A DNA stretch of 64,000 bases from positions 1-64,000 of the forward strand of contig RFGC01000043.1 of NCBI GenBank assembly GCA_003697135.1. Direction: 5' to 3'. Position 1 is the stretch's first letter. Each line of letters starts with the position of its first letter. Both the position numbers and the translations under genes were made by a program. Of this stretch, positions 46,437 to 55,699 are shown one piece after another. A model generated the notes under the pieces. That model had not been told where the DNA came from. It did not search any database and worked only from the letters and a program-made list of their open reading frames with translations. The stretch is from Acidobacteriota bacterium (GTDB lineage Bacteria; Acidobacteriota; Blastocatellia; Pyrinomonadales; Pyrinomonadaceae).

Positions 46437-48008
46437 ATGGCTAGCAAATACGACGTCGTGGTAATAGGCGCAGGGCATAATGGCTTGACTTGCGCATGTT
46501 ATTTGGCAAAAGCGGGTTTGAAGGTTTTGGTTCTGGAAAGAAGGCACATAGTCGGTGGTGCCGTTTGCACGGAAGAGAATATAATCCCGGGTTACAAAAT
46601 AGATGTTGGTTCATCGGCTCACATAATGATTCACTTAACGCCTGTAATCAAGGATTTAGAGCTTGAAAAATTTGGGCTTGAATACATTGATTGCGATCCC
46701 TTTGCTTTTGCTCCGATGCCTGATGGCAAAGGTGCAATTTATTTTTGGAAAGATGTTGACAAAACTTGTGAATCAATAGCAACCGTCTCACCTGAAGATG
46801 CTGAAAGATACAAAAAATTTATTCGTGAATGGGAAAGGCTAAATGAAGGTGTTTTTGAAGCATTTTTGAAGCCGCCTACGCCGCTGAATCTTTTGAGACA
46901 CTTGATATTAGGCGGTAGGTCTGAAAATCCGATTGAAAGCGTCAGAAAGATATTCACAAGTTACGGCGCACTTGTTCGTGAGACTTTCAAGCATGAAGGA
47001 GTTCGCTCAGCGCTTTGTTGGCTTGCGGCGCAAAGTGGTCCACCGCCGACTGCAATGGCTTCGGGCAACTTTCTCGGATGGCATGCTATGATTCATCGTT
47101 CAGGGGTAAAGCGTCCGCGCGGGGGAAGCGGCGTTTTGACTCAAGCAATGGCTAAATGTCTAAAGCACCTTGGAGGAGAAATTAGAGTTAATGCCGAGGT
47201 TTCAAAGATTGAAGTAAAAAATGGAAAAGCTAAAGCAGTGGTTTTGAAAGATGGAGAAAAAATCGAAGCAGAACGGATAATTTCTAATGCGCATGTTTTT
47301 ACGACTTTTATCAACCTAATTGGGGAAGAGAATTTACCTTCAGGGTTAGCAGAAAGAATAAAAAATGTTCGTATTGGCAATGGTTTTGGCATGATTGTTC
47401 GATGTGCAATCAGTCAACTGCCTGATTATGTAGCGGCGCCTTCTGGCGGAAAAGCGGCTGAATGCCATCGCGGATTACAACTACTTTGCCCTTCGCTTGA
47501 GTATCTTGAAAGAGCCTATACAGATTACTTACAAGGCATCCCGTCGCAGAATCCTTGCGCTTTGGCGATGACTTTTTCGGCAGTTGATTCAACTCTTGCG
47601 CCAGAAGGCAAGCACACGCTTTTTATCTGGGGACAATACTATCCATATCAGCTTTCCAATGGAAAAACATGGGAAGAGATTCAACATGCCGAAGCTGAGA
47701 AATTGATAAGTGTTGTCAACTCTTACGCTCCCAACGTCAAAGATTCAATCATTGATTATTTTGTTCAATCACCGGTGGATTTAGAACAGCGAATTGGATT
47801 GCTAAGAGGAAATGTTATGCATGTTGAAATGGACATTGATCAGATGTTTTTATTCCGTCCTTTGCCTGAAATGTCGGCTTATAGAACACCAATAAAAAAT
47901 CTTTACCTTACAGGTGCTTCGACTCATCCCGGGGGCGGGGTCTTTGCGGCATCTGGATTTAACACGGCTAAGGTCGTTATAAAAGATGCGAAGGGCAGAT
48001 GGTTCTGA
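46437..48008 (+). CDS. FAD-dependent oxidoreductase, phytoene desaturase-like (PYROXD2-like)
   Basis: The N-terminal Rossmann motif is VVVIGAGHNGLTCACYLAKAG (core GAGHNGL) at about residues 9-29, with the second strand VLVLERRHIVGGAV. The C-terminal FAD motif PIKNLYLTGASTHPGGGVF and GASGFN-type ending are typical of the CrtI/PYROXD2 group. It has 523 residues from ATG 46437. No carotenoid gene is adjacent, and the overall pattern fits the PYROXD2-like clade, so carotenoid synthesis should not be assumed. The start is divergent from the HEAT-cyclophilin gene, 45 bp apart. Confidence 0.85.
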   Translation: MASKYDVVVIGAGHNGLTCACYLAKAGLKVLVLERRHIVGGAVCTEENIIPGYKIDVGSSAHIMIHLTPVIKDLELEKFGLEYIDCDPFAFAPMPDGKGAIYFWKDVDKTCESIATVSPEDAERYKKFIREWERLNEGVFEAFLKPPTPLNLLRHLILGGRSENPIESVRKIFTSYGALVRETFKHEGVRSALCWLAAQSGPPPTAMASGNFLGWHAMIHRSGVKRPRGGSGVLTQAMAKCLKHLGGEIRVNAEVSKIEVKNGKAKAVVLKDGEKIEAERIISNAHVFTTFINLIGEENLPSGLAERIKNVRIGNGFGMIVRCAISQLPDYVAAPSGGKAAECHRGLQLLCPSLEYLERAYTDYLQGIPSQNPCALAMTFSAVDSTLAPEGKHTLFIWGQYYPYQLSNGKTWEEIQHAEAEKLISVVNSYAPNVKDSIIDYFVQSPVDLEQRIGLLRGNVMHVEMDIDQMFLFRPLPEMSAYRTPIKNLYLTGASTHPGGGVFAASGFNTAKVVIKDAKGRWF

Positions 48009-48009
48009 A

Positions 48010-48051
48010 AGAAAAAAATCAGGGATTTCCAATTGCAGAAATCCCTGATTT
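48010..48051 (-). terminator. Strong terminator between convergent genes
   Basis: A perfect 14-bp stem (AAATCAGGGATTTC 48016-48029, GAAATCCCTGATTT 48038-48051) has an 8-nt loop. On the minus strand it runs into a T tract, the clear terminator of the PilX-like gene that stops at 48070. On the plus strand the T-run is short, so termination of the oxidoreductase transcript would be weaker. Confidence 0.85.
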
Positions 48052-48069
48052 CCAAGGCGGAAGGAATGT

Positions 48070-50724
48070 TTAGTTTACTCTTTGGAAACCGGTAAGCTGT
48101 ATATTGTGGATGAACGGTGTTCCAGGTGGCAGGCGATCTGGATCAAGGAACGATGTATCAAACGACCAATCTCTATGCGGAGGCCAATAAACTCTCGTGC
48201 AGCATTTGAAAGTTCCGTTGTTGTTTTGAGAGTTATACAGATTTATCAACGACCCTGTGTAGTGCAGAGGAACGGTGCTTGCCCAATCTTCGAGAAAGCG
48301 CTTAAAATTATGAACACCACCATTCAATCTTCGATATAGGTAATAGCTACCTTGATGTGGATTCCCATCTAAACCACTTCTAGCATCACCTGCTAGCATA
48401 GCGAAGCGAATTGTTGTTTCGCTTGGTCTTCTGTTTGCTCTTGTATAGGGATAGCGAAAGCTATATGAGTCCTGCCATGAATTTGACAGGATTGTAATTG
48501 CATCAGCGGCTATTGACGCCGGAATATGATTGACAGTGTTGTAAGGCAGGTATCTTTCGGGTGGAGTTACCTCACTAGAAGAAAGACCGTTTCTGTTAAC
48601 TCCTGTTGCATTGTAGTTGCCTCTGACGTAAACCCCATTTTCAGAAGCAACAGTAAAGCCTTTTGTGTTAGCAGGGTTTGCGGCATCATATCTTCCTGGT
48701 AGCACTGTTCCGTTGATCAAACGAACACCACGACGATAGTAGGGATGATCAATTACAGCGCAAGATGGAAAATCTGTATCGTAATCAGTATATCTAGGAG
48801 CTTCTCTGCCGAAATCAACATCTAGACGTCCGTTGTCATTTACATCTTCCAACGATGCTAAGAGGAGGTTATCTGGATAGACGTCTTCCATGTCATATTG
48901 ACCGTCAAAATCTCTATCGCCACGACGATCAGATATGTAGAGAACCCATCCTTTCGCTTCAGGAATGTCGGCCGCTGTTAAGCCTTTTCTGATTCTATCG
49001 TTTCTGTCTCTATTTGCATCAGAGAAGAGAGTGCCGCTTTGTGGCATTATTGAGTCAAAGTCGCCCATCAGTAGTTTCCTTAAGTTAGCTATATCAATAT
49101 CTATAATGCTCATCACGCCAGCCCAAGGCACTGTATTGCTGGGGACAAGAAGCGTTGCTGTATCGTCAGGCACACCCTCTCTGGTATCAAACATTTTTAT
49201 TGGGAATGGAACTACTGAGCGTCCGTTGAAGTTTCTGCTAGGTTCACCGGGGAAGGTCGTATCCTGCCCTACTACTACCATGTTTCTGCCGTTTTCATAG
49301 GTGAGATGGCGATTGTCGGTTTGCGTTAGCTGAATTCCGGGAATGAAAAATCTTTGTATTTTGATTATAGAGCGACTATCGGGATCATTAGGATCACCGG
49401 GATTCAAAGGCTCGGTAACTCCTAAACTCAAAATATCTTCCGTTACATCTATGGTTCCGTTTGTATCAACTAGTTCGATCTTGATCCAAACTTGTCTGGT
49501 GCTTGCGGAACCACCTCTCAATCTAATCCCATTAACTCTGGTGGCTTGGCGTCCGTCATTCATTGGGAGAGGTTGGTAGCCGTCGTTACCAGGTCCGGCT
49601 AGTTGAACTCCGCATTCTCTCCTTGGCTGTCCTGTCGCGTTAGCACATCCCGGAAGTCTCCTTTGTTCATCATCTAGACTTATACGTATGCCTTTCTTGT
49701 TTGCGTATCGTTCGCTTCTGACGATCAAATTATCCGCTGTAGCTGATGTGACGGGAACGATTGAACCATTGAGGTTGTGAAGATCACCCACGTTTTTGGC
49801 TCGTTTTATTAAGTCAATATATCTAATGTTTGCGCCACCACCTATTACGAGAGGCAGGTTGAGTTTATCAGTGTTTGCTAGGAGATTGCCTTGGAAAAGT
49901 TGCTGGTAAGTATTCCAGTTGGGATTAAGGTATAGTCTCGGATAGGTGGAATCCAAGATAGGAGTGCCATTTGGAGTTGAGAGGAGGCTTCCCATGTTGT
50001 ATCTGAGTTGAACGTAATTACCGGCAGCGTCTTTGATGTAAACTCTATCACAGGGATTAGGTCGGCATTGTTGATCGAATACCGAGAGGCCGTTTCTGAG
50101 AACATCAGTTATTATGTGTTTATGCGCTGAAATTCTCGATGAGAACCACAATCCGTTAATCGCCATGAAGAATATATTTCCATTACTGTGGACGCGTCCA
50201 CCAAATTGAAAAGGCGGACCAGGGTAGAACTCTAAATCGCCGTTGTAGAAAATCCCAAATTGGAATAAGGGAATTCTGTTATTGTAAATCCAGCGTCTTA
50301 AGGCTACTTGCACACCGGAATTTCTATCAGTAGCTACAGTTTCAAATTTCCACTCATCTCTTATCGCTTTCAATCCCTTCAACAGAGTGCCTGTCATATC
50401 AACAACTTTACTATCTTTTGTCTTGACGACACTTTGATTGAATTCATAATCGCTAAAACCTGGAACAGAAACTGTTCTAACCCTATCTAAGTCACTCGGT
50501 TCAGGTGCTAACTTTTGTTCAAAAATTTTGTCGAATTCTCGTGTCATTACTTCTAGGCTTGCTTCCGCAGCGGCAAACGTTCGAGTTTCGATAACATCAT
50601 TCGTAGTTGTAAGTGTTTCTGATGTAGCGCGGTTTACCGCTAAAGCAACAAATGCCGCTAGAAGCGCAAGAATAAGCAGTGTTAATACTACGATTGAACC
50701 ACGTTCGTCTTTTCCTATTTTCAT
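48070..50724 (-). CDS. Very large PilX-like type IV pilus assembly protein
   Basis: The N-terminus has the PilX pattern: a short basic leader KDERGSIVVLTLLILALLAAF with a hydrophobic pilin-type helix (core GSIVVLTLLILALLAAF) and the TFAAAEASLE segment with the conserved Glu. The remaining ~800 residues form a large Asn/Gly-rich exported domain with DxDxD-like loops (DRDFDGQYD, DVNDNGRLDVD) that look like calcium sites. It has 884 residues against about 150-300 for ordinary PilX. GGAG precedes the ATG. It has its own strong promoter, a long leader and a terminator, and no other pilus gene is nearby. A surface or minor-pilin role is inferred. Confidence 0.82.
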   Translation of the reverse strand: MKIGKDERGSIVVLTLLILALLAAFVALAVNRATSETLTTTNDVIETRTFAAAEASLEVMTREFDKIFEQKLAPEPSDLDRVRTVSVPGFSDYEFNQSVVKTKDSKVVDMTGTLLKGLKAIRDEWKFETVATDRNSGVQVALRRWIYNNRIPLFQFGIFYNGDLEFYPGPPFQFGGRVHSNGNIFFMAINGLWFSSRISAHKHIITDVLRNGLSVFDQQCRPNPCDRVYIKDAAGNYVQLRYNMGSLLSTPNGTPILDSTYPRLYLNPNWNTYQQLFQGNLLANTDKLNLPLVIGGGANIRYIDLIKRAKNVGDLHNLNGSIVPVTSATADNLIVRSERYANKKGIRISLDDEQRRLPGCANATGQPRRECGVQLAGPGNDGYQPLPMNDGRQATRVNGIRLRGGSASTRQVWIKIELVDTNGTIDVTEDILSLGVTEPLNPGDPNDPDSRSIIKIQRFFIPGIQLTQTDNRHLTYENGRNMVVVGQDTTFPGEPSRNFNGRSVVPFPIKMFDTREGVPDDTATLLVPSNTVPWAGVMSIIDIDIANLRKLLMGDFDSIMPQSGTLFSDANRDRNDRIRKGLTAADIPEAKGWVLYISDRRGDRDFDGQYDMEDVYPDNLLLASLEDVNDNGRLDVDFGREAPRYTDYDTDFPSCAVIDHPYYRRGVRLINGTVLPGRYDAANPANTKGFTVASENGVYVRGNYNATGVNRNGLSSSEVTPPERYLPYNTVNHIPASIAADAITILSNSWQDSYSFRYPYTRANRRPSETTIRFAMLAGDARSGLDGNPHQGSYYLYRRLNGGVHNFKRFLEDWASTVPLHYTGSLINLYNSQNNNGTFKCCTRVYWPPHRDWSFDTSFLDPDRLPPGTPFIHNIQLTGFQRVN

Positions 50725-50900
50725 ATCTGCTCTCCTGATAATTTATTCTGGTTGACTTGTTTTTTGTGTGATTTCTAATTTCTGAATCACCGAGGAAGTT
50801 CTACGCCCGTCGAACTCAACAACGTAATGCTTAAACAAACTAGCTTCTTCAAGCCTTTTATAGAGCATGTAAAAGTGCTTAGGGTGATTCGCCGCCTATA
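50725..50900 (-). promoter_or_regulatory. Long structured 5' leader of the PilX-like gene
   Basis: From the promoter the leader would be about 170 nt. In RNA sense, GAAUCACC (50890-50883) and GGUGAUUC (50792-50785) are perfect 8-bp partners that enclose about 90 nt. Inside are GGCUU-GAAG-AAGCU (50855-50842), AGUUC...GAACU (50817-50798) and a weaker AGCA...UGCU (50879-50864). The arrangement is a multibranch structure closed by one stem. I could not match it to a known riboswitch. The GGAG ribosome site lies downstream of the closing stem. Confidence 0.5.
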
Positions 50901-50928
50901 ATTATATTCAAAGCTAGCGTAAAGTCAA
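50901..50928 (-). promoter_or_regulatory. Near-consensus sigma-70 promoter of the PilX-like gene
   Basis: On the minus strand, TTGACT (50928-50923) is 16 bp from a perfect TATAAT (50906-50901). It is the best promoter match in the window and lies about 175 bp before the ATG. Confidence 0.7.
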
Positions 50929-50975
50929 GCGAAGATATGTTTTTTTTGAATATACTTTAGGAGGTTTTGGTGTTG

Positions 50976-51899
50976 TTATAATTCGCCCGTGTCTTCTTCG
51001 GTTGTGTCGTGAATTGAGTCAAAACTTATTTGTTCGACTTTTACTTCATCCTCTGTTGGTTCAGGCAGGGCACTTCCTCTAAGTCTGGCTAAGACAACTG
51101 TTATATTATCTTCACCGCCGCGTTCGTTAGCTTGCCTGACTAAAGAGATGCAAGCATTTTTCAGATCATCTAAATTCTCAAGCACTATGTTGAGCATGTC
51201 GTTAGCGCGCAGTTTATTTGAAAGTCCATCACTACACAAAAGCAAAATATCGTCGCGTTGTGGGTAAAACCTTACGACAACAGGGTAAATGTCGCTTTGG
51301 GCACCGAGAGCTTGTAGAATCACGTTTTTCATCAAATGGTTTTCGGCTTCTTCAGGACGAATTTGATTAGCATCTATTAGCTGTTGAACTAAAGATTGGT
51401 CTTTAGTAAGCTGACGGATTTGTGCATTCCTTATGAGATAGCCGCGGCTATCACCGATTTGGATCAGGTCAACCGCGTCTGCGGTTATGCTGGCGCCCGT
51501 CAACGTTGCGCCCATGCCACTATATTCGAGGCGTCTTCGTTGTTCGGTATGTATCACCTTGTTAGCGTATATGGTTGCTTCATAGAGTCTTTCGATCAGC
51601 GATGAATTCTGAGTTACTGTGAGGTTTTCGGAAGCGATTCCTAACAGTCTGTTGCCGATAGTTTCAACTGTCATTTTGCTTGCTACTTCTCCTGCCAGAG
51701 CACCGCCCATACCGTCTGAGACAGCTAGAACAATCCCGCCTTCATCTATTCGAAAGAATTTTGATCTGACCTCAAATTCGTCTTCCGGAGCTGTCCACTT
51801 TCTTGAGTTTGGGAGGTCTAGCAAAAGGTAATTGTCTTCATTTCCTTGTCTAACTCTGCCTATATGAGATGCAGCGTGAACCTCTACTTCCAGCAGCAT
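50976..51899 (-). CDS. PP2C-family serine/threonine protein phosphatase
   Basis: This cytosolic metal-dependent phosphatase has 307 residues. The metal-ligand motifs are intact: GNEDNYLLL, AVSDGMGGALAGEVAS, LIQIGDSRGYL, LLLCSDGLSNKL and GGEDNITVVLA. An acidic tail of about 30 residues follows the domain. GAGGAAA precedes the ATG. Such phosphatases usually oppose Hanks-type kinases, but none is adjacent. A promoter candidate lies in the 3' end of the upstream gene. Confidence 0.93.
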   Translation of the reverse strand: MLLEVEVHAASHIGRVRQGNEDNYLLLDLPNSRKWTAPEDEFEVRSKFFRIDEGGIVLAVSDGMGGALAGEVASKMTVETIGNRLLGIASENLTVTQNSSLIERLYEATIYANKVIHTEQRRRLEYSGMGATLTGASITADAVDLIQIGDSRGYLIRNAQIRQLTKDQSLVQQLIDANQIRPEEAENHLMKNVILQALGAQSDIYPVVVRFYPQRDDILLLCSDGLSNKLRANDMLNIVLENLDDLKNACISLVRQANERGGEDNITVVLARLRGSALPEPTEDEVKVEQISFDSIHDTTEEDTGEL

Positions 51900-51919
51900 A
51901 GTTTCCTCGTGAATTATAA

Positions 51920-51947
51920 TTTATAACTTAGAAAGAGCTTGTTCCAA
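51920..51947 (-). promoter_or_regulatory. Candidate promoter of the PP2C gene
   Basis: On the minus strand, TTGGAA (51947-51942) is 16 bp from TATAAA (51925-51920). The site overlaps the end of the cystathionine gamma-synthase-type gene, about 20 nt before the PP2C start. Confidence 0.4.
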
Positions 51948-53069
51948 ATCTTCAATAATATCTTCGACATCTTCTATACCAACAGAAATTCGCACGAGAC
52001 CATCGGTTATACCTAGCTTTTCTCGTCTTTCTTTTGGGACGGAAGCATGCGTCATTGTGGCAGGGTGAGAGATCAGAGTTTCAACCCCGCCCAAACTTTC
52101 TGCTAGAGTGCAAAGTCGAACACTTTCTAGCACGGTTCGAGCATTTTCAAGCGAGCCAGTCTCGAAAGCAATCATTCCGCCAAAGCCTTTTTGCTGTTTC
52201 TTTGCTAACTCGTGTTGCGGATGCGAAGGCAAGCCCGGATAATAGACCTTCTTGACTTTCGGATGATCTGCTAAATACGAAGCGACTGCACGCCCGTTTT
52301 GATCGTGTTTTTCCATTCTAACTGCAAGTGTTTTTGTTCCTCGCAAAACCAAGAAGCTATCAAATGGCGAAAGAATTGCGCCGACGCTGTTTTGTATGAA
52401 TTTGATCCATTCAGCGTCTTCTTCGTCATTCAAAGCAACGAATCCGCCGACGGAATCAGAATGCCCGTTTAGATATTTTGTTGTTGAATGGACGACTATA
52501 TCAACTCCAAACTCCATTGGGCGTTGTAAATATGGTGACATGAAAGTATTATCACAAACAACCTTCGCACCGCGCTGATGCGCAATTTCTGAAACAGCTT
52601 TCAAATCCGTAATCGTCATGATAGGATTTGTTGGCGTTTCGACGAAAACCATTTTCGTATTTGGTTTGAAAGCTCGCTCTACATTTTCAGGGTTAGAGGT
52701 GTCAACTAAATCGAACTCAATCCCGTAATTCGACAAGACCTTGTTAAAGAGCCGAAAAGTTCCTCCGTAGGTATTGTCGCCTAAAATTACATGATCTCCT
52801 GTGCGAACGAGTTTCAAAACGGCATCAATTGCGGACATTCCTGAAGCAAAAGCAAAACCGAATTTTGCACCTTCTAAAGCAGCGATATTTCTTTCCAAAG
52901 CCGAGCGTGTCGGATTTTGAGTCCTTGCGTATTCGTAGCCTTTGTGTTTACCTAAGCCTTCCTGTGCATAAGTTGAGGTTTGGTAAATTGGCACGCTTAC
53001 AGCTCCCGTCGCCAAGTCAGGTTCGTTCCCTACATGAATCGCAATTGTTGAAAATCCCATCCTTTTCAT
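51921..53069 (-). CDS. Cystathionine gamma-synthase / gamma-lyase family PLP enzyme
   Basis: The enzyme belongs to the Cys/Met metabolism PLP family. Seen are YQTSTYAQEGLGKHKGYEYAR with the substrate Tyr region (core GYEYARTQNPTR), the ASGMSAI phosphate loop, VVCDNTFMSPYLQRP, the PLP lysine in HSTTKYLNGHSD, and SLGGVETLISHPATMTHAS. It has 382 residues from ATG 53069; a second ATG at 53060 is possible. Sequence motifs alone do not separate cystathionine gamma-synthase (MetB) from gamma-lyase or methionine gamma-lyase. No other methionine gene is adjacent. Confidence 0.9.
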   Translation of the reverse strand: MKRMGFSTIAIHVGNEPDLATGAVSVPIYQTSTYAQEGLGKHKGYEYARTQNPTRSALERNIAALEGAKFGFAFASGMSAIDAVLKLVRTGDHVILGDNTYGGTFRLFNKVLSNYGIEFDLVDTSNPENVERAFKPNTKMVFVETPTNPIMTITDLKAVSEIAHQRGAKVVCDNTFMSPYLQRPMEFGVDIVVHSTTKYLNGHSDSVGGFVALNDEEDAEWIKFIQNSVGAILSPFDSFLVLRGTKTLAVRMEKHDQNGRAVASYLADHPKVKKVYYPGLPSHPQHELAKKQQKGFGGMIAFETGSLENARTVLESVRLCTLAESLGGVETLISHPATMTHASVPKERREKLGITDGLVRISVGIEDVEDIIEDLEQALSKL

Positions 53070-53129
53070 CACTATGCGATAACTTACTAAAATCTTAAGA
53101 CTAGCAAGAAACTTGCGTCAAATCAAAAG

Positions 53130-55643
53130 TCATTGTGAACGCAGGATATTTATCGGTTTTTTGAAAATCAAACCGAAACTCGACAAAATACCAACTAAAA
53201 CTACGATGAAAGTCATCAAGAAAGTTCCAATCAGATGCGGAAGAAAATTCATTTGCCAGTCTATTTGCAAAACATGCTCAGTGATTGAATAAGAAAGCAA
53301 AACCGAAAAAACACTTCCTAGAAGGCTTGCGAGCAAACCCAAGAGAACGTATTCAAGGGAAAGAATCAAAGCTAAAATCCGGCGATTAGCACCGAGAGTT
53401 TTCAAGATAGCATTTTCGTAGATTCTCTGCGATTTCGTAAGTGCGATTGAACCTATGAGAATTAAAATTCCTGTCAAAATAACGAAACTACCGACGAAAG
53501 AAACGGCTAATACGAAATTGTTAATCAACCGCCCGATCGCATTTAGAATATCGGCAGTATCGAAAATTTGAACGTTAGGAAATTCTTCCAGCAATCTTCT
53601 TTGAAGTTCGACTCTTTCTTGAAGCGAAAGTTTTTTGGTTATAGGAAGCAAAAATGTTTGTGGTGCTTTCTCAAGCAAACCTGGACGAAAGACGAACACG
53701 AATGCTGTTCTGGTGTTTCGTAGGTCAATTTTGCGAATGCTACTTACGACTGCGACTATTTTTCTTCCCGAAATGTCGAATGTTAAATAATCACCGACAC
53801 CGATTTTTAACGTTCTAGTCATGTTTTCTTCAACCGAAACTTCGATTTCATCTTCTGAACGAGCCACGCCTTGCCACCATTCACCATCAATTAAACTTTC
53901 ATTTTCGTCTAAGTAGTTTCGATAGGTTACGGCAAATTCTCTTCCGATTTGTCCTTGTTGTTGTCGAACCTCGATCTGCTCAAAGTCAAAAGGCTCGCCG
54001 TTGACTGCCACGATTCTAGCGCGCACAGTCGGGATTGGAGTTTGTTTTTCACCTGTTATTTGCTCGGTTATCTGCAAGGCTTTTTCTATCTGCGAGCGTT
54101 GAATGTCAACCACGAAGAGTGAAGGGAGTTTTTGATTGCGTGAGAAATCAAACTCACGAACAAGGTTTTCCCGTAAAGATTGAACCGAAAATATAACGAA
54201 AGCTCCTAGCCCGACGACTAACAGAATTATCCTAGTTTGATTTCCGGGCCGATAAAGTGAATTGATTGCCTGAAAAACAGCAAAATTCGACGGATTTCGT
54301 AATTTTCTCAAGCAAAACACCAAAGCAGATGCCGCAAGATAAAGAACCAGAATTGTTAATCCCAAACCTGTGAGAAAGAAAATCCCTGCCTTGATCGAGC
54401 CAGCTTGCCAAATTGAGAGTCCTAAAAGAAAAGTTAAACAAAGAAATGCAAACGCCCATTTTGTCTTATCTAGTTTTTGGCTAAGTTGGTTGTTGTCGTC
54501 TCGCAAAAGCAGATTCGGTTTTATATTGCGTATTTGAAGGAGTGGCAATATTGAGAACAAAAGCGAGATTGAAATTCCCAGCAAAAGTCCTTGCAAAGCG
54601 GCTGGCGCTTGAACTAGATAGGACATTTTTTCAGGTAGCGACTCGGAAAATCCCGATTTTATTATCCACAAAGCAACTTGCGCCATCAGAATACCGAATA
54701 GGCTTCCTAAGAAGCTCAAGGTCGAAATCTGAAGTATGTATGCGATTAAAATTTTTGCTCCCGTTGATCCCAGACATTTCAAAATCGCAATCGTTTTGCG
54801 CCTTTGTTCGACGAAAGCTCTTGCAACATTCCAGATTCCAACACCGCCTAGAACGAGAATCAAAAAACCTGCTAGTGAAAGATAATTTTCTATTCGTTCA
54901 AACTGATTACCAACATTTTCTTGAACTTCTTTGTAGGAGTTGACCGTTATGATTGTGCCCTTCAAATTTTGTCGGAGTTCTCTAACTAGTTCGGTTGGAT
55001 CGCTCGACGTGCGGAAGAGAATTCTTCGGCGAATTCTGCCTGCGAGACCAGCTTGATCAAAGGCGCGTTTTTCAATAAAAACGCGTGGACCTAATCTGAA
55101 ACCGCTCGAACCGCCCGGCTCTTCGTAGAAAGCATGTCTTATTTGGAAATCTGCTGTGCCGATTTTTATAATGTCGCCGATTTTGAGTCCTAGCTTTTCA
55201 AGAAGCGAAAAATGCACGACTGCGCCATTATTCGCTAGTAGGGACATCTCGAAAGGTGTGTCATCGTAAAGCCTAAATTCACCGACAAGCGGGAATCCTT
55301 CTTCGATGCCTTTTAGCTCAACAAACTGGAATTTTCCATCAGCCGTGCGTGCCATTGCACTTGTGGTTAAAGTTTCAGTCCTTGCTTTGACTATGTCCGA
55401 CTTGCTTAGAACGCTCTCTATCGTTGCAAGTTCGTTCGGGCTGAAGTAACTTGTTGAGCTTATTTCAAAATCTGCTGTGAGAAGTAGTCTTGCATCGCCC
55501 GCAACTGCTTTGTTCAAATCTTTTATCAAAGAGCGAAGAGCAACGATTGAACCGACACCGACGGAAATACAAATGAAGAAAAAAAGAAGTCGCTTCCATG
55601 AAAAACGAATCTCTCGCGTTGTTAAACTCAGGATGAAGTTCAT
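53130..55643 (-). CDS. FtsX-domain ABC permease, YbbP-like
   Basis: The 837-residue membrane protein has the YbbP layout: one N-terminal TM (about 17-36), a periplasmic MacB-like domain, a cluster of FtsX helices near 255-460, a second periplasmic domain, and three C-terminal helices. GVGIWNVARAFVEQRRKTIAILKCLG and the C-terminal RIYENAILKTLGANRRIL carry the typical FtsX coupling segments. It follows the ATPase gene by 56 bp. The pair is the YbbAP-type system of unknown substrate, usually next to tesA, as here. Confidence 0.87.
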   Translation of the reverse strand: MNFILSLTTREIRFSWKRLLFFFICISVGVGSIVALRSLIKDLNKAVAGDARLLLTADFEISSTSYFSPNELATIESVLSKSDIVKARTETLTTSAMARTADGKFQFVELKGIEEGFPLVGEFRLYDDTPFEMSLLANNGAVVHFSLLEKLGLKIGDIIKIGTADFQIRHAFYEEPGGSSGFRLGPRVFIEKRAFDQAGLAGRIRRRILFRTSSDPTELVRELRQNLKGTIITVNSYKEVQENVGNQFERIENYLSLAGFLILVLGGVGIWNVARAFVEQRRKTIAILKCLGSTGAKILIAYILQISTLSFLGSLFGILMAQVALWIIKSGFSESLPEKMSYLVQAPAALQGLLLGISISLLFSILPLLQIRNIKPNLLLRDDNNQLSQKLDKTKWAFAFLCLTFLLGLSIWQAGSIKAGIFFLTGLGLTILVLYLAASALVFCLRKLRNPSNFAVFQAINSLYRPGNQTRIILLVVGLGAFVIFSVQSLRENLVREFDFSRNQKLPSLFVVDIQRSQIEKALQITEQITGEKQTPIPTVRARIVAVNGEPFDFEQIEVRQQQGQIGREFAVTYRNYLDENESLIDGEWWQGVARSEDEIEVSVEENMTRTLKIGVGDYLTFDISGRKIVAVVSSIRKIDLRNTRTAFVFVFRPGLLEKAPQTFLLPITKKLSLQERVELQRRLLEEFPNVQIFDTADILNAIGRLINNFVLAVSFVGSFVILTGILILIGSIALTKSQRIYENAILKTLGANRRILALILSLEYVLLGLLASLLGSVFSVLLSYSITEHVLQIDWQMNFLPHLIGTFLMTFIVVLVGILSSFGLIFKKPINILRSQ

Positions 55644-55699
55644 GTTCAGCCCAGAAAAAGCTTAGCAAGATACGAAACTCAACAAAAAGCGTTTCTCGT

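Noticed and set aside
45526-46464. A 312-codon plus-strand frame opposite the HEAT-cyclophilin gene
   Set aside because: Its Ser/Arg/Ala-rich product mirrors the helical HEAT repeats on the other strand and has no family features. The minus-strand protein has signal peptide, repeats and enzyme motifs.
46437-48008. A carotenoid biosynthesis locus
   Set aside because: Only the FAD oxidoreductase resembles CrtI. No phytoene synthase or other carotenoid gene is adjacent, and the motifs fit the PYROXD2-like group.
48016-48051. The 14-bp inverted repeat as an attachment site or mobile-element end
   Set aside because: It sits between two convergent genes next to a T tract, which is explained by a terminator. 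No second copy was noticed in the window.
50725-50900. A GEMM-type cyclic-di-GMP riboswitch in the PilX leader
   Set aside because: The conserved GEMM core and its tetraloop receptor pattern could not be found, so the leader is reported only as an unclassified structure.
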